Below, one piece after another: positions 24,686-34,412 of a stretch of DNA of 64,000 bases. The notes under the pieces are model-generated. The model was not told the DNA's origin and searched no databases. It was given only the letters and a program-made list of their open reading frames with translations. A program made the position numbers and the translations under genes. Positions within the stretch are counted from its first letter, which is position 1. Each line of letters opens with the position of its first letter. The DNA is from Leifsonia shinshuensis (GTDB taxonomy: Bacteria; Actinomycetota; Actinomycetes; Actinomycetales; Microbacteriaceae), in the NCBI RefSeq assembly GCF_014217625.1, contig NZ_CP043641.1:2914001-2978000 (forward strand). The letters are read 5' to 3'.

Positions 24686-26074
24686 TCACCCGTATCGGAG
24701 CGTCGCCCCCTGGGACTTCAGGAAGTCGATGTGCACGTGGTTGCAGGTGTCGTCGAACGGGGCGAAGTTCTCGACGCTGATCGAGCCGCGGCACTCCGCC
24801 TGGCCCAGGCCGGAGCCCTTCGGGACCAGCGGGTCGAGGAGGTGGATGAGCTGGAGGGACTTCGCGTCGCCTCCGGTCAGGGCCGAGCCGTTGAGGAGGT
24901 AGAAGTCGACCGCGTGGCCGCCGCCGTCCGCGTAGTGGGCCGAGTCCGTTCCGGCGCCCTCGATCTGGCCCGTGCACTTGCGGTTGATGTCGCTGATGCC
25001 GACCTGGCTGAAGTTGTCCAGCGCGACCGAGATCGCCTGCAGCACGCGGTAGTCGACACCGCAGTTCGGGACGACCTTGCCCTCGGCGAGGTTCGCGATC
25101 TCCGGGATGTGGTTCGGCGTGGAGCCGACCAGGCGGCCCGCCGCGACCGCCCCCATGAGCTGCACGGCCAGCGCCTGCACGGTGGGCGACACGGAGCTGT
25201 TGGTGGTGGAGTCGAGCGCCTGCGGGCTCTCGGCGATGCCGAGGCCGTCGCGGGAGACGACCTGCGCGGTGGCGTTGCCGCCGGTCAGGGTCTGCACGGC
25301 GAGGGCGGTGCGCGCGGCGCCGGCCACAGAGGCCTCGCCGGTGGTCGCGTAGGCCGGGAGCGACGCGGTGCCGAAGAACGCGGTCAGGGCGACCAGCACG
25401 AAGACGTGGAAGCTGCGGCGGTGGCGGCCCTCGGTGTGGAGCTTGCGGTAGATGCCGCGGCGCGGGTGCCGGGGGTTCGCGGGGTCGGCGACCGACGGGC
25501 CGGCGGAGACCAGCGCTGCGGGGACGGCCGACTGTTGCGCGGCTGCGGCCGCGGCACGGCGCTCGGCGCGGGACGGACGGGTCGGCTTGACGACGACGCG
25601 CTCGCGGACGACCTGCTTCTTCCGTGGAGCCGTGTGCTGCTCGTCGGCACGACGCCGGGACACGGGGGGAACCGCGGTCGAAGCCGCGGGGGCGGAAGCC
25701 GCCAGAGCGGAAGCCGCCGGGCTCGAAGCCGCCGGAGCCGCCGGGCTCTCTCCGAACAACGAGGCGATGCCGTCCTCAGCGGGCTGCGGCGCGATCGACG
25801 ACGCGACCGGGGCGGGCGCAGCGACAGCCTGCGGCTTCTCCGCGGCCTGCTCCTTGCGCGCCTGGGCACGCTCGGCCTCCAGGGCCGCACGACGGCTCAT
25901 CGGCGCCGGCGCGGCGGGCGCAGCCGGGACGACCGGTGCGGGCGGCGTCAGCGACTCGGCCACCGTGAAGTCCGTGATCGGGTCGGCGACCGCCAGCCTC
26001 TGCGCGTCCACGTCGAGTACGACGGGTCCCCGATTGCCGCGGCGAGGCCGCAAGGGGGCAGAGGACTCGGGCAA
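24686..26074 (-). CDS. Membrane-anchored LAS/M15-like metallopeptidase candidate
   Basis: This 462-residue protein has a cytoplasmic Ala/Pro-rich region (1-205), a basic stretch, one membrane or signal segment (about 221-243, ending AYA) and an extracytoplasmic domain. The C-terminal domain carries SAH(380)YADGGGHAVD(390) and NH(446)VH(448)ID, which resemble the SxH..GxAxD and HxH zinc motifs of M15/LAS peptidases with a 3-residue insert. Cys338/Cys367 and Cys428/Cys444 could form disulphides. The TTG start is supported by AGGAAGG five bases upstream. It may trim peptidoglycan stem peptides, but the motif match is imperfect and activity is uncertain. Confidence 0.65.
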   Translation of the reverse strand: MPESSAPLRPRRGNRGPVVLDVDAQRLAVADPITDFTVAESLTPPAPVVPAAPAAPAPMSRRAALEAERAQARKEQAAEKPQAVAAPAPVASSIAPQPAEDGIASLFGESPAAPAASSPAASALAASAPAASTAVPPVSRRRADEQHTAPRKKQVVRERVVVKPTRPSRAERRAAAAAAQQSAVPAALVSAGPSVADPANPRHPRRGIYRKLHTEGRHRRSFHVFVLVALTAFFGTASLPAYATTGEASVAGAARTALAVQTLTGGNATAQVVSRDGLGIAESPQALDSTTNSSVSPTVQALAVQLMGAVAAGRLVGSTPNHIPEIANLAEGKVVPNCGVDYRVLQAISVALDNFSQVGISDINRKCTGQIEGAGTDSAHYADGGGHAVDFYLLNGSALTGGDAKSLQLIHLLDPLVPKGSGLGQAECRGSISVENFAPFDDTCNHVHIDFLKSQGATLRYG

Positions 26075-26462
26075 ACTGGCCTTCCTGGGACGTACCGGGA
26101 CGAACTGGATCCACGCCTGGGACGGTCGGGTCCGAGCGCCGCGGGGGGACGACGCGTTCAGGCGTACCCGACCATTCTTATCAAATTTCGGCTGGACGTT
26201 CTATCAATGCAGACGAATAGATCGAACGAATTCGCGCAGAGACACGTCGCCGAGACGAACTGACGGATGAAAGAAGATCCCCGGCGAATCGCTCGGGAGG
26301 CCGGGGTCGGGGTGCATCCCGCGCGTTCGGGTCACGCGGAAACACCCCGGCCCGAACGTCATCGGATGCGGGGTCCGATCACCTTGAAACTAACCCTTCG
26401 AGTCCGCTCAGACCCAGCCGGGTACGGCTGCTACGACTGGCGCGCGGGACGCCGTCCGGGTG
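26075..26462. other. 388-bp intergenic region with promoter and hairpin
   Basis: There is no gene-like frame. The left part holds the ribosome-binding site and AT-rich promoter of the minus-strand peptidase-like gene. The right part holds an 8-bp stem hairpin (CGTTCGGG 26324-26331 / CCCGAACG 26351-26358) that may end the upstream kinase operon. Confidence 0.55.
26178..26207 (-). promoter_or_regulatory. Sigma-70-type promoter for the peptidase-like gene
   Basis: On the minus strand TTGATA (-35) and TGATAA (-10) are separated by 18 bp in a locally AT-rich stretch, about 105 bp upstream of the TTG start. Confidence 0.45.
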
Positions 26463-28154
26463 CTAGGGGATCGCCACCACGAGCTCGACGCGACCGTCGA
26501 GCTCCCGCAGCGCGACGTCGCCCCGCTCGGCGAGCTGACGGAGCCCGATGCCCGGCACCGCGGTGGACAGCGCACCCCCGGAGACGACGACGACCGAGAC
26601 CCCTCCATGGGCCGCGGCCCGGACTTCGAGCGTGACCTCCGACCCGTCGCCGTGGCGCACCGCGTTCGCAAGGCCTTCGGAGATCGCGTCGACCACGGCC
26701 TCCGCACGCCCTGCCTCGCCCAGGCGCTCCCAGACGCCGTCTCCGAACGACGAGCGCAGCGGGATGGCGGAGCCCCAGCTCTCGACCAGCGCCCCGATCC
26801 GGTCGGCGGCGTCCGGCTCGCTCCGCGGAGCGCTCAGCTCGGCGCGGATGTTGGAGACCACCTCCCGCACACCGTCTGACGCGTCCTCCGCCGATCCGGC
26901 GCCCAGCGAGAGCGCGGCGGCGATGAGTTCGGACTGCACGCCGGAGTGGAGGAGCCGCGCGAGCCCCTCGCGCTCGTGGTCGAGCGCGCTCCGGCCGTCG
27001 GCGGCCTCCAGCACGTTGGCCTGCACGGCGGCCTCCAAGGCGGCCTGGTCGCGCCGGACCCGCGCGGACAGCGACGCGACGAGCGCGGCGCCGAAGGCGA
27101 TGGCAGGATACGTGACCATCTCGACCCAGACCATGTCCGGGACACGGCCCAGCGCCTCGACCACGAGTCTCGTCGTCAGGCTCAGGAGCACGCCGATCAC
27201 CCCGTACCCGACGAGGAGCATCATCGCCCGGAAGATGCGCGCCACCCTCCCGACGATCCACCCCAGCACGAGGTTCCCGGCCCAGACGACGGAGAAGCCG
27301 CAGACGAGCGGCGGCAGGCAGAAGAGCAGGCCGTACTGTGCGACCCCGAACGGGACCACCAGCACCGCGAACAGGACGGCCAGCGGCAGAGCGGGGGCCG
27401 GCCGCATCCCGAGCAGCACGGACGCGATCCAGTCCCGCACGCGCACCGGCCCGTCCAGCGCGCCCTCCTCGGCCGTCGCCACATCGTCCGAGTACAGCCG
27501 GTGGCTCGCCGGACGCACGACCTCCTGGGCCAGACCGCGGAGCAGCCGGGCGGCGTCGGCCGGGCGGATGCCGTGCGCGGCGGCGGCGGCAGCGGCGTCG
27601 TCCAGCTGAGCCAGCACGGTCTCGACCACCGAGCGCCGGAGCTCGGAGATGCGTGCGACCGTCCGCTCCGCGTCCCGGGCGGAGGCCCTCTGGGCCGCCC
27701 GGAGCCGCCGGTAGACGCCGATGTGGTCGCGCACCAGGTCGACGACCGCCGCGATCAGGGAGAGCATGGTGATCGTCGTGACGACGTTGATGAAGATCCG
27801 GCCGACCAGGTCGCCCGCCGCCACCGGGACCCCCAGCACCCAGCCCGCCGCGAGGAACAGCAGCGGCCGCAGCAGCCCGATCACCCCGAACACCAGGAAC
27901 ACGACGGGCACCCGCACCCGTTGGGGAGTCGCGCGAAGCACCGCCCAGCCGGCCAGCATGGTCGCGCCGACTGCCGCGTGCTCCAGCATGCCGACCGCGA
28001 CGATCGCCCACGGGCCGCCGCTGATGTACTGGAGGCCGGACATCACGGTCACCGCGAACGGCAGCGTCACCAGCCAGGACCACCACGAGAGCGCCGACGG
28101 CCCGGTCGCCCGGTCAACCGCACGGCGCATCCACGGGGCGATCATGGGATTCAC
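26463..28154 (-). CDS. NarL-type two-component sensor histidine kinase
   Basis: This 563-residue sensor has an N-terminal block of four membrane helices, a soluble linker, and a second membrane block. A HisKA_3-like helix follows (EREGLARLLHSGVQSELIAAAL, with the phospho-accepting His in LLHSG) and then an HATPase domain with N-box EGLANAVRHG and a G-rich lid. The GTG start overlaps the response-regulator stop by 4 bp. The split pair of membrane regions is unusual; the signal is unknown. Confidence 0.83.
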   Translation of the reverse strand: MNPMIAPWMRRAVDRATGPSALSWWSWLVTLPFAVTVMSGLQYISGGPWAIVAVGMLEHAAVGATMLAGWAVLRATPQRVRVPVVFLVFGVIGLLRPLLFLAAGWVLGVPVAAGDLVGRIFINVVTTITMLSLIAAVVDLVRDHIGVYRRLRAAQRASARDAERTVARISELRRSVVETVLAQLDDAAAAAAAHGIRPADAARLLRGLAQEVVRPASHRLYSDDVATAEEGALDGPVRVRDWIASVLLGMRPAPALPLAVLFAVLVVPFGVAQYGLLFCLPPLVCGFSVVWAGNLVLGWIVGRVARIFRAMMLLVGYGVIGVLLSLTTRLVVEALGRVPDMVWVEMVTYPAIAFGAALVASLSARVRRDQAALEAAVQANVLEAADGRSALDHEREGLARLLHSGVQSELIAAALSLGAGSAEDASDGVREVVSNIRAELSAPRSEPDAADRIGALVESWGSAIPLRSSFGDGVWERLGEAGRAEAVVDAISEGLANAVRHGDGSEVTLEVRAAAHGGVSVVVVSGGALSTAVPGIGLRQLAERGDVALRELDGRVELVVAIP

Positions 28155-28798
28155 AACCCGGACCCCGGATCGCCGTAGGTCGCGGTGTAGAGGGTCGCGG
28201 CAGCCACGCGCGGGGCGATGCCGTCGTCGCCCGTCAGGCCGAGCGCCTGGAAGACGCGCTCCACGCTCTTCTCGACTGCGCGCACCGAGACTCCGCGCCG
28301 GCGCGCGATCTCCGCGTTCGTGAGCCCCGCGGCGAGCAGCCGGGTCGTCTCACGCTGGGCCGGGCTCAGCCGGAGCAACGCGCCCTGCGAGCCGGTGGCG
28401 CCGGACAGGTGCTCGACGGGCCGGTCGGCGAGGACGGCCTCCGCGGCGTCGACCAGCTCGGCGACGGAGCCGATCGCGCCCTTGTTGACGAAGGAGGCGC
28501 CGGTGACCGTCTCGCGCGCCTGGGCGGCCGCGGCCTCCCGGGACAGGTTGCTGAGGAACATCACCGCGACGTGCGGGGCACGCTCGCGGAGGATCGTAGC
28601 CAGCTCCACGCCGTTCGGCCGCGAGCCGAGGTCGATGTCGGTCACGAGGAGGTCCGGGTCGGCGTCGTCGACCAGGCGGAGTGCCTCCACCGCGGACGGG
28701 GCCGTCGTGATCTCGAAGCCGCGCTGCGCGAAGGCGTCGGCGACCAGCGAGCGCATCAGCGCGTGGTCCTCGACCACGAGGACCCGCCTGCGCCACAT
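28151..28798 (-). CDS. NarL/LuxR-type response regulator
   Basis: This 215-residue regulator has a receiver domain with the acidic pair in LVVEDHALM, phospho-Asp in LLVTDIDLGS and the conserved Lys in FVNKGAIGS. A LuxR HTH follows (LSPAQRETTRLLAAGLTNAEIARRRGVSVRAVEKSVERVF). It is cotranscribed with the kinase through a 4-bp overlap. No ribosome-binding site is obvious before the ATG; a GTG four codons upstream is an alternative. Confidence 0.88.
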   Translation of the reverse strand: MWRRRVLVVEDHALMRSLVADAFAQRGFEITTAPSAVEALRLVDDADPDLLVTDIDLGSRPNGVELATILRERAPHVAVMFLSNLSREAAAAQARETVTGASFVNKGAIGSVAELVDAAEAVLADRPVEHLSGATGSQGALLRLSPAQRETTRLLAAGLTNAEIARRRGVSVRAVEKSVERVFQALGLTGDDGIAPRVAAATLYTATYGDPGSGL

Positions 28799-28944
28799 AC
28801 CGACCGCCACGTTGGAAAGGATAACGGGGAGGATGGAATGCTTCGGCCGGACCGCACGCCCCCAGTTCGGGACGCGCGGCCCGCGACACCGGCGTGCGCG
28901 CGCCGACGCCGGCCCGCATGCGCGACGGGCCGGCGTTGGATGTT

Positions 28945-28978
28945 GCCCGCCCCGGGGTTCGCGCGGCCCGGGGCGGGC
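28945..28978 (-). terminator. Terminator hairpin after the mannosidase gene
   Basis: A perfect 12-bp stem (GCCCGCCCCGGG / CCCGGGGCGGGC) with a 10-nt loop lies 8 bp beyond the stop of the GH38 gene. It separates the mannoside operon from the two-component genes transcribed in the same direction. Confidence 0.7.
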
Positions 28979-28986
28979 GGTCTGGG

Positions 28987-31986
28987 TCAGCCGCGGACGA
29001 ACCGCAGCGTGACGAGTTCGAAGGGGCGCAGTGCGAGCGTGGTCGTGGCGTCGCCGGTCGCGCGCTCCAGGAGGTCGGTGCGCTCGATCCGCTCGTACGG
29101 GAAGCCGACGGCGAGGGTGGCCGAGGCGCGCGAGCCGTGCGCCTCGTACAGCCGCACGACCACGTCGCCCGAGCCGTCCTCCGCCAGCTTCACGGTCTCC
29201 ACCACGACGCCCGCCGACGAGGAGGTGACGAGCGGTTCGACCGCAGCCGCAGCCGGGCGCAGCGGGAGGTTGAGCCGGTAGCCCTCCTCGATCGCCGCGT
29301 CCACGCCGCCGACGACGATCGAGCTGCGGAGGGTGTGCTCGCCCTGGTCGGCCTCCGGGTCCGGGAACAGCGGCGCGCGCAGGAGGGTCTGGCGGACCAG
29401 AGAGTACGTGCCGCCGCCCTCCCGCTCGTGCCGGGTGATGTCGTGGCCGTAGGTCGCGTCGTTGGCGACGCCGACGCCGAAGCCGGGCTCGGCCACGTGC
29501 ACCCAGCGGTGCGCGCTCGTCTCGAACCGCGCGACGTCCCAGCTCGTGTTGGTGTGCGTCGGCCGGTCGATGTGGCCGAACTGGATCTCCGACCGCGCGG
29601 AGGTCGTGTGCACGTCGACGGGGAAGCCGAGCTTCAGCATCCGCTGCCGCTCGTGCCAGTCGACGTGGGTCTCGATGTCGAGCGCGGGCGATCCGGCGGC
29701 GAGGGTCAGCGTCTGCGTGACGGTGGAGGCGCCGAAGCGGCGGACCAGGCGCAGCGACACCGACTCGGGCGTCTCGGCGACGACGTCGAGCGACTCCACG
29801 GCCGTGAGGTCCTCGCCCGCGAGCCGGTACTCGATGTCGACGTCCCAGGCGTCCCACTGCGTGGGGGTGTCCCGGAAGAGCTGGAGCAGGTTGGCCCGGG
29901 TGCCGGCGGGCACGGCCTCCCGGCCGCTCGCGAGCTCCACGATCGAGGGGATGAGGCCCTCGGCGTCGACCGTGACGGCGATGCGGTCGTTGACCAGGCG
30001 GATGACGTCGCCATCGCGCTCGACGCGGGCGTCGGAGCCGCGGGCCGGGATGCCGACGGCGCCGGGGGCGACGCCATCGACAGGGTACGGCGAGGCGTTG
30101 GCGACAGCGCCACCCGTGCCGCCCGCACCGTCACCCGCGGCGAGCGCCGCCAGCGACCGCGCAATCACGTCCTCCAGGCTCCGCGCCACCGCGGCGTAGT
30201 TCTCGACCGCCTGGTCGTGCACCCAGCCGATCGACGACCCGGGCAGGATGTCGTGGAACTGCTGCAGCAGCACCGTCCGCCAGGCCTCCCGCAGCTCCTC
30301 GGCCGGGTAGGCCGCGCCGGCGCGGACCGCCGCGGTCGCCGCCCACAGCTCGGCCTCGTGCAGCAGCGCCTCGCTGCGGCGGTTGCCCTGCTTGGTGCGC
30401 GCCTGCGACGTGTAGGTGCCGCGGTGGAACTCCAGGTAGAGCTCCCCCGCCCACACCGGCGCCGGGTCGAACTCGGCGCGCGCCGCGGCGAAGAATTCCG
30501 ATGGGGCCGCCACGCGGACGGTCGGCGAGCCCTCCAGGTCGGCCGTGCGCGCGGCCGCCGCGACCATCTCGCGGGTCGGGCCGCCGCCGCCGTCGCCGAA
30601 GCCGAACGGCACCAGGGAGGTGTTCGCCCGGCCCTTGTCGGCGAAGTTCTGCTCGGCGTGCGCCAGCTCGCCCCCGGAGAGGACGGAGTTGTAGGTGTCG
30701 ACCGGCGGGAAGTGCGTGAAGATCCGCGTGCCGTCGATGCCCTCCCAGTCGAAGGTGTGGTGCGGGAATCTGTTGGTCTCGTTCCAGGAGATCTTCTGCG
30801 TGAGGAAGTGCTCCATCCCGGCCTCGCGGGCGATCTGCGGGAGGGCGCCCGAGTAGCCGAACGAGTCGGGCAGCCAGACCTCGCGCGGCTCGTAGCCGAA
30901 CTCCTCCAGGAAGAACCGCTTGCCCTCCACGAACTGGCGCGCCATCGCCTCCGAGCCGGGCATGTTGGTGTCCGACTCGACCCACATCCCGCCGACAGGC
31001 ACGAACCGGCCCTCGGCGACGCGCACGCGGATGCGCTCGAACAGTTCGGGGTAGAACCGCTGCATCCACGCGAACTGCTGCGCCGACGAGCAGGCGAACA
31101 CGAAGTCCGGGTCCTGGTCCATGAGGTCGAGGACGTTGGAGAAGGTGCGCGCGCACTTGCGGATCGTCTCGCGCACCGGCCACAGCCAGGCGGAGTCGAT
31201 GTGGGCGTGTCCGACCGCGAACACCCGGTGAGCGGTCGCGGCGGCCGGGGAGGCGAGCACGTCGGCGAGCGCGGCGCGGCCGGCGAAGGCGGTGGCGCCG
31301 ACGTCGAACGGGTCGACCGCGGTCACCGCATCCTCCAGCGCGGCGAACAGCGCGGCCCGGCGCGGCGAGGTCGCGGGGAGCTCGGCGGCGAGACCACGGA
31401 CGGTGAAGATGTCCTGGATCAGCTCCCACACCTCCCGGTCGCGGTGGACGACGTCCACCCGCCGCAGCGTGTAGATGGAGTCCGGCGACGCCGTCGACTT
31501 CCGGCCGACCGGGGTCGGCGTGAACGACCAGTCCGACCCCACGTCGGGGTTGGAGGCCGCCTCCACGAACAACTCGAACGACTGCCCCGGCGACGCCCGC
31601 AGCCGCACGTAGTTGTTGAGCGGTTCGAGCGCCTTGACGATCGTGCCGTCCGTCGCCCAGACCAGACCCTCCGCCTGGAAGCCGACCTGGCCCGCCGTGA
31701 AGCCCAGGTCGACGACCAGCTCGACCTCGTCGGGAGCCGCCTCCCACTCGGCCGGGACCGTACCGGTCAGGCGGAACCAGACCGTGCCCCAGGGCCGCCC
31801 CCACGGCCTCCCGACGGCGAAGTGCTCGAAGGCGCCCTCCACCGCCTGCGCGAACGGCACCGGCTCGTCCGGCACCTCCCACGCCTCCACGGTCACCGGG
31901 ACGGACGCCCGCTCGAGGGCGGGCGTCAGGCGCTCGCGGACGAAACGGTCGACCCGCAACTCGGCGAGCTGGTTCTGCTGGTACAA
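28987..31986 (-). CDS. Alpha-mannosidase, glycoside hydrolase family 38
   Basis: This 999-residue cytoplasmic-looking enzyme (no signal peptide) releases alpha-linked mannose from oligosaccharides. The zinc motif HAHID appears in VGHAHIDSAWLWPVRET, the nucleophile Asp is in VWLPDSFGYSGALPQI, and a later zinc His block is QFHDILPGSSIGWVHDQA. The C-terminal half is the beta-rich GH38C region. The length is normal for bacterial GH38. It follows two ABC permease genes, so imported mannosides are probably its substrates. Confidence 0.94.
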   Translation of the reverse strand: MYQQNQLAELRVDRFVRERLTPALERASVPVTVEAWEVPDEPVPFAQAVEGAFEHFAVGRPWGRPWGTVWFRLTGTVPAEWEAAPDEVELVVDLGFTAGQVGFQAEGLVWATDGTIVKALEPLNNYVRLRASPGQSFELFVEAASNPDVGSDWSFTPTPVGRKSTASPDSIYTLRRVDVVHRDREVWELIQDIFTVRGLAAELPATSPRRAALFAALEDAVTAVDPFDVGATAFAGRAALADVLASPAAATAHRVFAVGHAHIDSAWLWPVRETIRKCARTFSNVLDLMDQDPDFVFACSSAQQFAWMQRFYPELFERIRVRVAEGRFVPVGGMWVESDTNMPGSEAMARQFVEGKRFFLEEFGYEPREVWLPDSFGYSGALPQIAREAGMEHFLTQKISWNETNRFPHHTFDWEGIDGTRIFTHFPPVDTYNSVLSGGELAHAEQNFADKGRANTSLVPFGFGDGGGGPTREMVAAAARTADLEGSPTVRVAAPSEFFAAARAEFDPAPVWAGELYLEFHRGTYTSQARTKQGNRRSEALLHEAELWAATAAVRAGAAYPAEELREAWRTVLLQQFHDILPGSSIGWVHDQAVENYAAVARSLEDVIARSLAALAAGDGAGGTGGAVANASPYPVDGVAPGAVGIPARGSDARVERDGDVIRLVNDRIAVTVDAEGLIPSIVELASGREAVPAGTRANLLQLFRDTPTQWDAWDVDIEYRLAGEDLTAVESLDVVAETPESVSLRLVRRFGASTVTQTLTLAAGSPALDIETHVDWHERQRMLKLGFPVDVHTTSARSEIQFGHIDRPTHTNTSWDVARFETSAHRWVHVAEPGFGVGVANDATYGHDITRHEREGGGTYSLVRQTLLRAPLFPDPEADQGEHTLRSSIVVGGVDAAIEEGYRLNLPLRPAAAAVEPLVTSSSAGVVVETVKLAEDGSGDVVVRLYEAHGSRASATLAVGFPYERIERTDLLERATGDATTTLALRPFELVTLRFVRG

Positions 31987-32015
31987 AGAGGACTCCTTCT
32001 ATATAAGAGGTACGG

Positions 32016-32852
32016 CTAGCCCTTGACCGCGCCGGCGAGCGCGGACGAGCCGCCCAGCGCACGGGACACGATCACGTAGAGCGCGATGACGGGCACGGAG
32101 TAGATGAGCGAGTAGGCGGCGAGCTGGCCGTAGGCGACCGCGCCGTACTGCCCGAAGAACGTGAAGATGCTCACCGCGGCCGGCTGGTTGTCGGGGCTGA
32201 GCAGCAGCACGAACGGGACGAAGAAGTTGCCCCAGGCGGCGACGAACACGTAGATGAACACCACCGCGATCCCCGGCCGGACGAGCGGGACGACGACGGT
32301 CCACAGCGTCTTCATGCTCGACGCGCCGTCGACCCAGGCCGCCTCCTCGAGGGAGATGGGCACCGAGTCGACGAAGTTCTTCGTCATCCAGATCGCCATG
32401 GGGAGCGACGACGCCGCCATGAACAGGATCGTCCCACCGAGCGAGTCGATCAGGTTGAGCGACACGAACAGGCTGTAGACCGGCACCATCATCGCGGTGA
32501 TCGGCAGGCAGGTCCCGAACAGGATCGCGTAGAGGAACGGCCGGTTGAACCGGTTGCGGTAGCGCGACAGCGGATAGGCGGCGAGCACGGCGATGATCAC
32601 GGTGAGGATCGCGCAGCCGGCCGACAGCAGGAGGCTGTTCCACAGTGGCAGGAACGCCAGCTCGGGCGTGAGCACCTTCTGGAAGTTCTCCAGCGTCCAC
32701 TGCTTCGGCCAGGCGACCGAGAGGGTCGCGCCGCCGTCGAACGAGGCGAGCACCACCCACACCAGCGGCAGCACGAAGACCACGCCGATGAGCAGCAGCA
32801 GGATGTTGGCCGTCCACTTGAGGGCGATGCCGTTGGGCGACGAGAGCTTCAT
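32016..32852 (-). CDS. Sugar ABC transporter permease (MalG type)
   Basis: This 278-residue inner-membrane permease has six helices and the EAA loop EEAAWVDGASSMKTLWTVVVPLVRP. Its ATG shares one base with the stop of the other permease (TGATG), indicating translational coupling. Because that upstream gene is split by an insertion and the element is transcribed in the opposite direction, this gene and the mannosidase are cut off from the operon promoter unless a promoter exists in or after the element. Confidence 0.93.
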   Translation of the reverse strand: MKLSSPNGIALKWTANILLLLIGVVFVLPLVWVVLASFDGGATLSVAWPKQWTLENFQKVLTPELAFLPLWNSLLLSAGCAILTVIIAVLAAYPLSRYRNRFNRPFLYAILFGTCLPITAMMVPVYSLFVSLNLIDSLGGTILFMAASSLPMAIWMTKNFVDSVPISLEEAAWVDGASSMKTLWTVVVPLVRPGIAVVFIYVFVAAWGNFFVPFVLLLSPDNQPAAVSIFTFFGQYGAVAYGQLAAYSLIYSVPVIALYVIVSRALGGSSALAGAVKG

Positions 32853-33088
32853 CAGTCCACCTCCGTCTTGAGCGCCCGCACGTAGACGATCGCGAAGACC
32901 GCCCCGACGAGCAGCAGGATGGTCGCGATCGCGGTGCCGTAGCCGAGCTCGGAGAACTTGAACGCCTCCTGGTACGCCAGCACCGGCAGGGTCATGCTCT
33001 TGTTGCCGGGGCCGCCGCCGGTCATCACGTAGATGAGCGTGAAGACCGAGAGGGTCTGCAGCGTGATGAGCATGAGGTTGGTGGAGAA
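32852..33088 (-). pseudogene. 3' fragment of the disrupted sugar ABC permease (MalF type)
   Basis: These 78 codons plus stop encode the end of a permease: FSTNLMLITLQTLSVFTLIY, then VMTGGGPG and the last two helices. The fragment begins exactly at the edge of the inserted element. Its length is a multiple of three, and it continues in frame from the 5' fragment when the element is removed. The conserved TGGGPG motif and absence of other damage suggest a recent event. Confidence 0.88.
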
Positions 33089-33100
33089 GGCTGGGGAATT

Positions 33101-33242
33101 GCATCTGATGCAGGATTCAGGGATTCGAGACCGGCCGAGGCTGCGTCGCCTCGGGCCCTGTGGTCGCTGCGTAGAAACGCCACATGAGGTGCTGCGGTGC
33201 GGAAACGAGGAGCGAACCTCACCCCGGATCGTGCATCTGATG
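33101..33242. repeat. Left-end repeats and operator-like palindrome of the element
   Basis: GCATCTGATG occurs twice in direct orientation (33101-33110 and 33233-33242). It is followed at 33244-33253 by the palindrome ATGATATCAT, about 50 bp before the recombinase start. These may be recombinase- or HTH-binding sites that control the element. Confidence 0.5.
33115..33128 (+). repeat. Left subterminal direct repeat
   Basis: ATTCAGGGATTCGA lies 26 bp inside the left end and matches ATTCACGGGGTTCGA near the right end, apart from one substitution and a one-base gap. Confidence 0.6.
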
Positions 33243-33301
33243 AATGATATCATCATCGGGTGTCGGTGCGAGGTGCGGATGGTCCCGAGGAGGAGCGGTC
33301 G

Positions 33302-34393
33302 GTGCGCGTTGCTCAAGGCAGCCCAGCGGCGCGGCTGCTCACACCGGGCGTGGCGCTGTTCGCCGCCGAGGAGACCGTGCTCGCGGCGATGCTGGAGGGC
33401 TGGGAGCTGCAGCAGCGGTCCCGAATGCTGTCGGGGTTGACGATCGAGCGTCGGCTGTTGACGGTTCGCCGGTTCGCGTCGTTCACGAACGACTACCCGT
33501 GGCACTGGACGCCGGGCGATGTCGAGGCGTGGACGGCGGAGATGGTCTCGGCGGGGATGGCGCACTCGACGGTGCGGAACTACCAGATGGCGGTGTCGCT
33601 GTTCTGCGGCTACCTCTCCGATCCCCGTTATCAGTGGCACGAGGTCTGCGAACGGCACTTCGGAGACGTGCCGGTGCAGGTGTTCCACGAGTGGAACACG
33701 GTGATCCATCGCAGCGACTACGAGGGGCGGCCGGGCAACCGGCCGCTGTCGCGCGACGAGCTCCAAGCGTTCTTCGACTATTGCGACCAGCGCGTCTCCC
33801 AGGTGCAGTCGACGGGCCGCAAGGGCTGGCTGGCGGCGTTCCGCGACGCGACACTGTTCAAGACGATCTACGCCTGGGGTCTGCGCCGGCGGGAAGCCTC
33901 CAAGTTGGAGACGGTTGACTGGTCGGGCAACGCTGCGGCTATCGGGTTCGGCCGATACGGGGCGCTGGCCGTCCGCTACGGCAAAGCACTGCGCGGCAGC
34001 CCGCCCAGGCGTCGCACCGTTCTGACCACGATGGGGTGGGCGGCCGAGGCCGTCGCGGAGTGGACGGAGGAGCTTCGCCCGCTCTACGACGCGACAGGCA
34101 CGGCGTTGTGGCCGACTGAGCGGCGCGCCCGCGTCAGCGCGGATGCGATCTCGCGACGGTTCGCCGAGTACCGGGACGCGATCGGTCTGGACCGGAACCT
34201 CGGCCCGCACTGCCTGCGCCACTCGTATGCGACGCATCTGCTCGAAGACGGCTTCGACCACTTGTTCGTGCAGCAGCAGCTCGGCCATTCCTGGGGCTCG
34301 ACGACCGCGATCTACACGACCGTCGGCGCCGACTACAAGAACAAGGCGCTGCGCCGAGCCCTCGACCGCGCCTTCCAGCCCGAGACCGAGTGA
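33302..34393 (+). CDS. Tyrosine recombinase/integrase of the element
   Basis: This 363-residue recombinase has a SAM-like N-terminal core-binding domain (about 45-110) and a full catalytic set. It shows Arg in AWGLRRREASKLE (about 195), Lys228 in the hairpin RYGKALRG, His303 and Arg306 in GPHCLRHSYATHL, His329 in QLGHSWGSTT and the nucleophile Tyr338 in AIYTTVG. It therefore looks active. I use the GTG at 33302 because GAGGAGGAG stands 6 bases before it; a GTG at 33260 would add 14 residues. The HTH gene follows after 19 bp. Confidence 0.9.
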   Translation: MRVAQGSPAARLLTPGVALFAAEETVLAAMLEGWELQQRSRMLSGLTIERRLLTVRRFASFTNDYPWHWTPGDVEAWTAEMVSAGMAHSTVRNYQMAVSLFCGYLSDPRYQWHEVCERHFGDVPVQVFHEWNTVIHRSDYEGRPGNRPLSRDELQAFFDYCDQRVSQVQSTGRKGWLAAFRDATLFKTIYAWGLRRREASKLETVDWSGNAAAIGFGRYGALAVRYGKALRGSPPRRRTVLTTMGWAAEAVAEWTEELRPLYDATGTALWPTERRARVSADAISRRFAEYRDAIGLDRNLGPHCLRHSYATHLLEDGFDHLFVQQQLGHSWGSTTAIYTTVGADYKNKALRRALDRAFQPETE

Positions 34394-34412
34394 GACCCCG
34401 AGGAGGAACACG

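Noticed and set aside
28894..32019. A 1,041-codon open frame on the plus strand opposite the mannosidase gene
   Set aside because: It is Arg/Gly/Pro-rich with no domain and mirrors the third-codon G+C bias of the real GH38 gene.
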